Positions 1 through 5,256 of a DNA stretch of 10,029 nucleotides are shown here, in pieces (position 1 is the first letter of the stretch; the number at the start of each line of letters is the position of its first letter). This DNA comes from an uncultured Collinsella sp. Its GTDB lineage: Bacteria > Actinomycetota > Coriobacteriia > Coriobacteriales > Coriobacteriaceae. A program made the translations under genes and the position numbers. The stretch is taken from NCBI GenBank assembly GCA_900555815.1, contig USMR01000019.1:1-10029 (forward strand). The letters run 5' to 3'. The notes beneath the pieces were generated by a model that was not told the DNA's origin, made no database searches, and saw only the letters and a program-made list of their open reading frames with translations.

Positions 1-70
1 TAAAGCCGTTTGTCTCCACCCGCGTAGCGGGTGGTTTAAAGCTGGCCGCTGCGCGGCCAGCGGACTAAAG
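1..70. repeat. Two tandem REP-like hairpins
   Basis: Two perfect stem-loops stand side by side. The first pairs 16-23 with 27-34 (8 bp, loop GTA). The second pairs 41-49 with 53-61 (9 bp, loop TGC). The pentamer TAAAG occurs before, between and after them (1-5, 37-41, 66-70), so the block reads as a repeated unit. There is no T-tract after either stem, so they are unlikely to be intrinsic terminators; the tRNA has its own terminator at 79-107. The form resembles REP/BIME palindromes mobilised by RAYT transposases, but no transposase gene lies in the window. The element may extend left of the window. Confidence 0.55.
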
Positions 71-78
71 TCTTGAAC

Positions 79-107
79 AAAAAAGCTCGCCGGCTAGGCC
101 GACGAGC
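79..107 (-). terminator. Intrinsic terminator of the tRNA-fMet gene
   Basis: Read on the minus strand, a 10-bp stem (98-107 with 85-94, one G-T wobble) closes a 3-nt loop and is followed directly by six T residues (79-84). It begins 11 nt after the encoded CCA end of the tRNA. This is a textbook Rho-independent terminator. Confidence 0.85.
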
Positions 108-117
108 TGCAAGTTCT

Positions 118-194
118 TGGTCGCGGGGGCAGGATTTGAACCTACGACCTCCGGGTTATGAGCCCGGCGAGCTACCAGACTGCTCCACCCCGCA
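118..194 (-). tRNA. Initiator tRNA-fMet (anticodon CAU), CCA encoded
   Basis: The 77-nt minus-strand sequence folds as a full cloverleaf. The anticodon CAU lies at 160-158 and the CCA end is encoded at 120-118. Initiator features are present: three G:C pairs in the anticodon stem (G29-G31 with C39-C41) and the A11:U24 pair in the D stem. The elongator tRNA-Met does not carry this set. The first acceptor pair is U1:G72, where E. coli has the C1xA72 mismatch; the end is still weak, as formyltransferase recognition needs, but the bases differ. The gene stands alone with its own promoter and terminator. Confidence 0.95.
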
Positions 195-225
195 ATGTCT
201 GGGCGCTTCATGTGCGCAAGAAAGA

Positions 226-254
226 ATATTACGCGGGAGTTCGGTAAGCGGCAA
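226..254 (-). promoter_or_regulatory. Probable sigma-70 promoter of tRNA-fMet
   Basis: On the minus strand a -35-like TTGCCG (254-249) and a -10-like TAATAT (231-226) are separated by exactly 17 nt. Transcription would start near position 219, giving a leader of about 25 nt before the tRNA 5' end at 194. The call rests on consensus match only. Confidence 0.5.
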
Positions 255-347
255 GGAAAATCTCGTAGAGCATAATTCCTTCATATTTAAAACCCCTCAG
301 CCCCTATCACCGTAAACGAATCGCAGCCGAGCGCCGTCGGCGGCGCG

Positions 348-355
348 TATACAAT
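348..355 (+). promoter_or_regulatory. Possible -10 box upstream of coaX
   Basis: TATACAAT lies 36 nt before the chosen coaX start, a plausible -10 element with a short leader. No convincing -35 hexamer is seen at the right distance, so this is a weak call. Confidence 0.3.
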
Positions 356-391
356 GGTGCGCGTCCTTTTATGCCAACACTGGGAGTAGAC

Positions 392-1165
392 ATGCTGCTC
401 GCTATCGATATGGGAAACACGCAGACGGCCATGGGCCTGTTTGACGGAGACGAGCTGGTGCAGTCGTGGCGTATGCCCACCGACCGCTCCTATACCGCCG
501 ACGAGATCCACGTGCGCCTGATGGGTTTCTTTAAGATGTACGGCCTTTCGCTCGATGCGGTCGACGCAATCGCCTTTGCGGGCGTGGTGCCGCAGCTCTC
601 GCGCGAGTGGCACGCCGTGGCCGACCGCATTGCCGCGGACGCCATCGTCATCGGGCCGCAGACGGCCGCGGTGACCAAGCTGCGCGCGGCGCGCCCCCAG
701 GCCGTAGGTGCCGATCGCGTCGCCAACGCCGTTGCGGCCGAGACTTTCTACGGCGCGCCGGCAATCGTGGTGGACTTTGGCACCGCGACCAATATCGACG
801 TCATCGATGAGGACGGTTATTACATTGGCGGAGCGATCGCGCCGGGCATCCGCATCTCCATGGACGCGCTTGCCGCCCGTGCCGCCAAGCTCGCCAGCGT
901 GCCGCTCGAGGCGCCCGAGCACGCCATCGGCCGCGATACCGAGGAGTGCATCAAGGTGGGCGCCGTAACGGGCGCCGCCGCCATGGCTGAGGGCCTGGTC
1001 GCGCGCATGAAGCGCGAGCTGGGCCGCGAGGATGCCACCGTTATCGCCACGGGCGGTCTCGCCAGCATCGTCGCCGATTCGACCGATGCCTTCGACGTGG
1101 TCGACGGACAGCTCACCATCAAGGGTATCTGCGAAATCTACCGCCGCATGCAGGAGCTGGGATAG
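392..1165 (+). CDS. coaX: Type III pantothenate kinase
   Basis: This 257-residue protein catalyses ATP-dependent phosphorylation of pantothenate, the first step of coenzyme A synthesis, in the cytoplasm. It has the ASKHA-fold signatures of CoaX: DMGNT at residues 6-10 (phosphate loop), TADE at 35-38, GADR at 106-109 (pantothenate pocket, with the Asp expected to act as general base), DFGTATNID at 128-136, GGAIAPG at 146-152 and ATGG at 219-222. Length is normal for the family. ATG at 392 is preferred over the in-frame ATG at 371 because GGGAG (382-386) sits 5 nt upstream and conserved sequence begins at once. In DFGTATNID an Asn stands where many relatives have Thr. CoaX enzymes typically need a monovalent cation, act as dimers and resist CoA feedback. 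The gene appears monocistronic; palindrome copy A follows 53 bp later and may end transcription. Confidence 0.95.
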   Translation: MLLAIDMGNTQTAMGLFDGDELVQSWRMPTDRSYTADEIHVRLMGFFKMYGLSLDAVDAIAFAGVVPQLSREWHAVADRIAADAIVIGPQTAAVTKLRAARPQAVGADRVANAVAAETFYGAPAIVVDFGTATNIDVIDEDGYYIGGAIAPGIRISMDALAARAAKLASVPLEAPEHAIGRDTEECIKVGAVTGAAAMAEGLVARMKRELGREDATVIATGGLASIVADSTDAFDVVDGQLTIKGICEIYRRMQELG

Positions 1166-1218
1166 GACAGGGGCTTAAGTCGAGCACGAGCGCGAGCGGC
1201 GAACTAGGCAACGCATCG

Positions 1219-1265
1219 GCCCTATTCCTCAAAATCGAAAGATTTTCAGTTTTGAGGAATAGGGC
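1219..1265. repeat. 43-nt palindromic repeat, copy A (possible bidirectional terminator)
   Basis: The outer arms 1219-1234 and 1250-1265 are perfectly complementary (16 bp). Within them AAAATC (1231-1236) can instead pair with GATTTT (1241-1246) around a GAAA tetraloop, leaving CAGTTTT as a 3' bulge. The conserved 43-nt core is 1221-1263. It lies between convergent coaX and the ATPase gene, only 6 bp beyond the ATPase stop codon, so it could end transcription from both sides, though T-tracts are weak. Copies B and C share the design. Confidence 0.85.
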
Positions 1266-1271
1266 TTTCTG

Positions 1272-2501
1272 CTAGGCCTCGTCGCACAGCCACCTCGCCA
1301 GGTCCACGATCTGCACCCCATTGCGGTCCGTGGCCTCGTGATGCGTGCGGGCGAGAATCATCTTGGGGTACGCGTCGCCAATGCTCAGCAGTGGTGAAAT
1401 CTCGCGTTCAAATGTCTTATCCGAGCTGATGTCGTCGCTCACCTGAATGGAGAGCTTCGCGGTTCGCTTGGTTGCTACAAAGTCTATTTCCTTTTTATAG
1501 AGCACGCCGACGTATACCTCGTATCCGCGGCGCAGCAGCTCGATTGCCACCATGTTCTCGTATACGCGTCCCCAATCCATATCACGTGTACCGAGCAGCG
1601 CGTATTTGAACGCGTGGTCTGCCAGGTAATACTTCTCGCCGCTCTTAAGGTATTTTTTGCCGCGGATGTCGTACCGACGAACTTTATAGAAGGCAAACGC
1701 ATCGCACAGGTACCCCATGTACGTGCCGACCGTCTTGTTCGTTATCTTTAGCCCATCCGCGTTCAAAATATCCGTAATGTTACGTGCCGACGTTATGTTG
1801 GATACGTTGTCCATCATGTAATCGGCAATGCGCAGCAGCGCCGATTCGTATCTCACGTTATTCCGATGCACGATATCACTCACGATGAGCGTTTTGAAGA
1901 CATTGGAGAGATATTGATAACGCTGCTCCTGCAGTGGATAAGGGTAGGAGCCGGACATACCGCCGGTTCTCGCGTACTCATCGAAGTCGCGGTCGACCTC
2001 GCCCTCGTCGCCATAGATCAGCACGCCCAGGTCGCCGTTTTCCAGCGTATCCTGACGGTGCACCAGGGAGAATGGGAAAACCTCGATCTCAAACGTACGC
2101 CCCGTAAAGAGCGTCGACAGATCGCTCGACAGCAAAAAGGCATTCGATCCGGTAATGAATATGTCGTACTGCTCGGATGCGTGGAGGCTGTTGATCGCAC
2201 GCTCAAAACCGTCGCACATCTGAACTTCATCGATAAGCAGAAAGTTTTGTTTGCCGGACACTCGATGCTCTTTTACATAGGCGAGCAGCGCGTGATACTC
2301 GAGCAGATTCTCGAACTCATCGAGGTTGTAGTTGATATGGATGACATTCAAATTGGACAGATTTGCCTCCACGTAATCGCGGAGGGCCTCGAGCAATTTT
2401 GATTTACCGCTACGACGGATGCCCGTGATGACCTTGATGTCCGGCACGCCAATAAGGCTCGTCAACGTGTCCATATATGACGTTCTATTGATGAGTTTCA
2501 T
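1272..2501 (-). CDS. AAA-family ATPase with C-terminal DUF4143 domain
   Basis: A 409-residue protein of the AAA_14/DUF4143 type. Residues 1-140 carry Walker A (GIRRSGKS, 27-34), Walker B (FLLIDEVQ, 87-94) and a sensor-like TGSN (117-120). A winged-helix-like middle follows. The C-terminal part (about 312-405) is the DUF4143 region, related to the PD-(D/E)XK nuclease fold: YEN with Glu315, EIDF with Glu338 and Asp340, then IQVS (352-355), which lacks the Lys of a classical nuclease site, so nuclease activity is uncertain. The family is widespread and its cellular role is poorly known; roles in stress, toxin-antitoxin or mobile-element biology are only guesses. The start is well supported: AGGAGG (2512-2507) lies 5 nt before ATG. 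Codon use is clearly more AT-rich than in neighbours, and the gene interrupts a cofactor region between palindromes, suggesting acquisition. It appears complete and monocistronic. Confidence 0.9.
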   Translation of the reverse strand: MKLINRTSYMDTLTSLIGVPDIKVITGIRRSGKSKLLEALRDYVEANLSNLNVIHINYNLDEFENLLEYHALLAYVKEHRVSGKQNFLLIDEVQMCDGFERAINSLHASEQYDIFITGSNAFLLSSDLSTLFTGRTFEIEVFPFSLVHRQDTLENGDLGVLIYGDEGEVDRDFDEYARTGGMSGSYPYPLQEQRYQYLSNVFKTLIVSDIVHRNNVRYESALLRIADYMMDNVSNITSARNITDILNADGLKITNKTVGTYMGYLCDAFAFYKVRRYDIRGKKYLKSGEKYYLADHAFKYALLGTRDMDWGRVYENMVAIELLRRGYEVYVGVLYKKEIDFVATKRTAKLSIQVSDDISSDKTFEREISPLLSIGDAYPKMILARTHHEATDRNGVQIVDLARWLCDEA

Positions 2502-2514
2502 TGGGGCCTCCTCG

Positions 2515-2600
2515 CGGTCTTTTATCGCTATTCCTCAAAATTGAAAAATTTTCAGTTTTGAGGAATAGGCTCTATAGCGAATATACCTCGCGAAAGACCG
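2515..2600. repeat. Extended nested palindrome around copy B
   Basis: Beyond the 43-nt core, further complementary blocks flank copy B: TCGCTA (2525-2530) with TAGCGA (2575-2580), and CGGTCTTT (2515-2522) with AAAGACCG (2593-2600). The right side has about 12 extra bases between blocks. The heptamer CCTCGCG also occurs as a direct repeat at 2510-2516 and 2586-2592. The structure reaches to within 3 bp of the ATPase ribosome binding site, so folding could affect its translation or transcription. Confidence 0.5.
2527..2569. repeat. 43-nt palindromic repeat, copy B
   Basis: Same layout as copy A: outer arms 2528-2536 and 2560-2568, inner AAAATT (2537-2542) and AATTTT (2547-2552) around GAAA (2543-2546), then CAG and TTTT. 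The inner closing pairs are TT/AA where copy A has TC/GA, a compensatory change that keeps the stem. It lies 26 bp upstream of the ATPase start, in the promoter/leader region, so it could act as an operator or leader structure. Confidence 0.85.
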
Positions 2601-2612
2601 AGCTGCCTTAAT

Positions 2613-2655
2613 CCTATTCCTCAAAAACGAAAATTTTTCAGTTTTGAGGAATAGG
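2613..2655. repeat. 43-nt palindromic repeat, copy C
   Basis: Outer arms 2613-2622 and 2646-2655 are a perfect 10-bp match. The inner stem is AAAAAC/ATTTTT around GAAA (2629-2632), with A2627-T2634 paired and C2628/A2633 mismatched. CAG and TTTT follow as in A and B. All three copies have the same length, spacing and orientation. Copy C lies 43 bp from copy B and separates the ATPase island from the folate-side genes. Confidence 0.85.
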
Positions 2656-2686
2656 GCGCTGGCAACCCATTCCCCAGATAGGCGAA

Positions 2687-2714
2687 ACCCTCCCCGGCAC
2701 AGGCCGAGGAGGGT
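2687..2714 (-). terminator. Probable terminator after the folate/BPL-like gene series
   Basis: ACCCTCC (2687-2693) pairs with GGAGGGT (2708-2714), and CGGC (2695-2698) with GCCG (2703-2706), leaving one mismatch and a 4-nt loop. It starts 39 bp beyond the stop of the last minus-strand gene. The T-tract is short (three T on the minus strand), so efficiency is unclear; some + strand function is also possible. Confidence 0.45.
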
Positions 2715-2753
2715 CTTGTTGTCATGTCTATCTTTGGGCGCGAACGCCCCGCG

Positions 2754-3455
2754 CTACAGCCCGCGAATGCGCACGGCCTCGGGCGGAAACTCCTGCTCGC
2801 CGGCATCGGTCTTAATGGTCGCGCGACCCCAGATGTCCAGGCCCGCAAACACACCGACCGCAAGCGGCAAGCCGTTGGGCGACACCGCCGCAACTTGGCG
2901 GCCCAGCAGCGGCACCATGTCGAAGTACTCGCCCAACACGGGGGCCAGCGGACCGGCAGCGCCCTGCGGCGTGTTGGCAACAACCGCCCAGGTGTCCACA
3001 CGGGTCAGCACGGCGGCGGCCAACTCCTCGACCAGCGCTTCGTCAGCCACGTCCACACCAAGCTCGCCCAGCGCCGAACGCTCAATATCCACCGTCACGG
3101 CACCGAACATGCCCGCAGCACCGGCACCGCCGTTCACGGCAACACGCGCGAGCGACGTCTCAAACGCAGGCGCACCGCACACGATATCGCTCGGCCACTG
3201 GATACCCACCTTACCGGCAAGGCCCAACCCCGGCGTCGAAGCCGTGCCCACGAGCGCGTCCATCATGCCCATCGCAGCCACAAACGGCAGGCCGTGGAAG
3301 GCATGCATGTTCACATCCGGACGCACGACCAGCGAAAACGTCAACGACGCCTCGCCCGCGCTCCAAGCGCACCAGCCCGCGGACACACCCTCGCGGCCCG
3401 CGTCGCGCGCGGCGTCAAGCTCGGTACCGGCGGCAACAGCGTTCATCTCGATCAT
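2754..3455 (-). CDS. Divergent biotin-protein ligase (BirA/BPL family)-like protein
   Basis: A 233-residue protein matching the catalytic and C-terminal parts of BPL enzymes, which join biotin to carrier proteins such as the acetyl-CoA carboxylase BCCP subunit. Recognisable parts are FSLVVRPD (40-47), VGIQWPSDI (83-91, matching the KWPND block) and a C-terminal SH3-like domain (about 180-233, with LLGRQVAAV and GVFAGLDIWG). There is no N-terminal DNA-binding domain. The hallmark GRGRxxxxW biotin loop is absent: the corresponding stretch (about 20-35) reads REGVSAGWCAWSAG. The Lys of KWPND is Gln86, and the following KxxGIL segment is not recognisable. It may therefore be inactive, bind another ligand or be a specialised relative. 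ATG directly follows the folK stop codon (TAGATG), implying translational coupling; ATG at 3446 is an alternative start. Family assignment is fairly sure, biotin ligase activity is not. Confidence 0.7.
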   Translation of the reverse strand: MIEMNAVAAGTELDAARDAGREGVSAGWCAWSAGEASLTFSLVVRPDVNMHAFHGLPFVAAMGMMDALVGTASTPGLGLAGKVGIQWPSDIVCGAPAFETSLARVAVNGGAGAAGMFGAVTVDIERSALGELGVDVADEALVEELAAAVLTRVDTWAVVANTPQGAAGPLAPVLGEYFDMVPLLGRQVAAVSPNGLPLAVGVFAGLDIWGRATIKTDAGEQEFPPEAVRIRGL

Positions 3456-4100
3456 CTACATACGCCCCAATTCGCCCACGATATGGCCCACGCGGTCCTC
3501 GGGCTCCTTGACCTCGACGCCGTTGTAGCGGAAGAACCGCGCCGGGTCGTGCATCAAGTCCTCGAGCGGCACCAGCACAAAATCGCGCTCGCCGATCAGC
3601 GGATGCGGCAGGCGCAGCTTTTTGCCGCCGTGGGTCTCGCCGTCCATCCAGAGCAGGTCCAGGTCGATGGTGCGCGGACCGTTGGCCTTGGCCTTTTTGG
3701 AGCGGTCGCGCCCCAGCTCAGCCTCGATCTTCATGAGTTCATCGAGCAGCACCAGCGGCGCCAGCTCGGTCTTGATCTCGATGACGGCGTTGGCAAACGC
3801 GTCCTGGCGCGTCTCGTAGGCCGGCTCGCTCTCGTAAATCTTGGAGGAGTTGGACACGCAGGTGAGTGGAATCTCGGCGATCATCTCGCGTGCAGCGCGG
3901 ATGTTGTCGCAGCGATGCCCCAGGTTGGAGCCCACAGCCACAAACGCGCGGCGCGGCTGCGGCTTGGCAACCGCCCAGTAACCGTTCAGGAACTGCGCAA
4001 AACCCGCGGCGTCGTGCACGCGCACGATGTTGGCACCGGCCTGGATGGCGCCCAGGCACACGCCAAACGTAGCGGCATCGCGCTCGGCGGCCTCGGTCAC
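3456..4100 (-). CDS. folK: HPPK (FolK) carrying the detached C-terminus of DHPS
   Basis: 6-Hydroxymethyl-7,8-dihydropterin pyrophosphokinase transfers pyrophosphate from ATP to the pterin just before the DHPS step of folate synthesis. The FolK domain runs from about residue 50 (AFVAVGSNLGHR, 52-63) to the end, with GPRTIDLDLL (141-150, Asp146 and Asp148 as Mg-binding residues) and LPHPLIGERDFVLVPL (164-179); it looks intact. Residues 1-45 do not belong to FolK: ERDAATFG and ANIVRVHD (23-30) are the last part of a DHPS barrel. The reading frame remains open upstream (AVSGV before the start), so 4100 is only the first possible start, a GTG overlapping the folP stop as GTGA and lacking a clear ribosome binding site. 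This indicates an ancestral FolP-FolK fusion split by frameshift. Downstream, the BPL-like gene begins immediately. Confidence 0.88.
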   Translation of the reverse strand: MTEAAERDAATFGVCLGAIQAGANIVRVHDAAGFAQFLNGYWAVAKPQPRRAFVAVGSNLGHRCDNIRAAREMIAEIPLTCVSNSSKIYESEPAYETRQDAFANAVIEIKTELAPLVLLDELMKIEAELGRDRSKKAKANGPRTIDLDLLWMDGETHGGKKLRLPHPLIGERDFVLVPLEDLMHDPARFFRYNGVEVKEPEDRVGHIVGELGRM

Positions 4101-5161
4101 GCCCGAGACGGCGGATAGCCCAGTGACGCCATCTTGGCAGTCTCGCGCTGGATGACGATGTCCTCGTTAGCCGACTTACCAAAGCCCGGGCCAGGATCAA
4201 TGCAGATGCGGTCGCGCGACACGCCGGCATGGATGAGCGTGCGGGCCTGGTCGGACAGAAAGCCCATGACGCGGCGCATGATGGGCGCCGAATCGGGCAG
4301 GGTGAAGCGGCGGAGCTGCGAGGTGGGCACGTAGGCTTCCTCGCGGCGGGCGCTGCGGCGCATCATGGCGGCCAGGCGGTCATTGGGCTCCGATGCGGCC
4401 TCGGTGGCTGCGGGCGCGGCCTCGGGCGCGAGCGCGACGGTCTCGGCTGCAGCAGCCTGCTCGGCGGCCGGCGTCTCCTGCTCGCTTGCAGGCTCGGACG
4501 TGGGCTCCGGTTCGCCAAACGGCAACGAGGGCTGCACCACGCCGCCCGGAAGCTTGGTCTCCGGCTTAGGATCGCCCAGCAGCTTGCCGCGACGGCGGCG
4601 AGCCGGCTTCTCGGCCTCACGCGCGGCCTCGGCAGCCGCCTCGCGCGCCTTCTCGGCAACAAACGCCGCTGCCGAGGTATCGAGCTGCACCGTTGCGTGC
4701 GTGCGGGTGGGCGCGGCGACCTCGCCGGCATGCATCACGATGACGCCGCAGGTACTCGTCTTAACAAACTCGACCATCTTGGGATCGGTGAAGCCCGTCA
4801 CGTCGTTGACGATCGAGGCGCCGCAGCGCACGGCCGCCTTGGCAACCGCCACATGACGCGTGTCGATCGAGACGATGGCGCCCTCCTTGGCCAGCGCGCG
4901 CACCACGGGCAGCACGCGGCGAGCTTCCTCGTCGGGGTTGACCGGGGTAAAACCAGGGCGCGTGGACTCACCGCCCACGTCGATGATGTCGGCGCCGGCA
5001 TCGAGCATCGCCAGGCCGTACTCGATGGCGGCATCGGGGTCGAAGTGCTCCCCGCCGTCGCTAAACGAATCGGGCGTCACGTTGAGGACGCCCATGATGC
5101 GCGGACGGTCAAAGCTGAGCTCATACTTTCCGCACCGCCATGTCTTGCTGTCGTTCGCCAT
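4097..5161 (-). pseudogene. folP: Dihydropteroate synthase, 3' part deleted and frameshifted
   Basis: DHPS condenses pterin pyrophosphate with p-aminobenzoate and is the sulfonamide target. Residues 20-150 and 285-350 are clear DHPS: GVLNVTPDSFSDGG (24-37), DVGGESTRPG (61-70), SIDTRH (98-103), IVNDVTG (117-123), VMHAG (142-146) and DPGPGFGKS (322-330). After LGYP (347-350) the frame ends within four codons (PSRA, stop). The next part of the family, the pterin/phosphate-binding SRK loop of about 12 residues, is missing in every frame, while the remaining barrel end (AVSGVTEAAERD...RVHD) follows in another frame within the folK reading frame. The break lies at about 4109-4114. Between the two halves sits a roughly 120-residue Ala/Glu/Pro-rich insertion (about 160-285). 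ATG 5161 is chosen because AGGAGG (5173-5168) ends 6 nt upstream; ATG 5167 abuts it. As encoded, DHPS activity is unlikely unless the deletion is an assembly error. Confidence 0.8.
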
Positions 5162-5167
5162 GAACAT

Positions 5168-5173
5168 CCTCCT
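5168..5173 (-). promoter_or_regulatory. Ribosome binding site deciding the folP start
   Basis: A perfect AGGAGG on the minus strand directly abuts one ATG (5167) and stands 6 nt before a second in-frame ATG (5161). The spacing favours the second. The open frame extends further upstream, into the cobB coding region, without comparable signals. Confidence 0.8.
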
Positions 5174-5183
5174 AAAATGCCCA

Positions 5184-5211
5184 CGCCGCCGAGCTTGGGG
5201 AGCTGGCGGCG
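5184..5211 (-). promoter_or_regulatory. Stable hairpin in the cobB-folP gap
   Basis: CGCCGCC (5184-5190) pairs with GGCGGCG (5205-5211), continued after one bulged G by AGCT (5192-5195) with AGCT (5201-5204) around a 5-nt loop. On the minus strand it is followed after six bases by TTTT and then the folP ribosome binding site. It could weaken read-through from cobB or act as a leader structure; a possible -10 (TACAAT, 5242-5237) lies just upstream. No known riboswitch was recognised. Confidence 0.35.
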
Positions 5212-5256
5212 GGGTCGCTTTGCACTCAGTCTTTCTATTGTATCCGCGCGCGCGGG

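Noticed and set aside
73..315. 80-codon open frame on the + strand containing GQDLNLRPPGYEPGELPDCS
   Set aside because: It is the antisense translation of the tRNA-fMet gene, a well-known false protein in databases.
1219..2657. CRISPR array
   Set aside because: Only three palindromic copies with gaps of about 1260 and 43 bp, one gap containing a gene; no regular spacers and no cas genes.
2724..4118. 464-codon + strand open frame
   Set aside because: Antisense to the BPL-like and folK genes; Arg/His-rich with no domain, as expected for a GC-rich shadow frame.
4097..4120. Programmed ribosomal frameshifting joining folP and folK
   Set aside because: No slippery heptamer was seen at the junction, and the SRK-loop codons are missing in all frames, so a shift alone would not restore DHPS.
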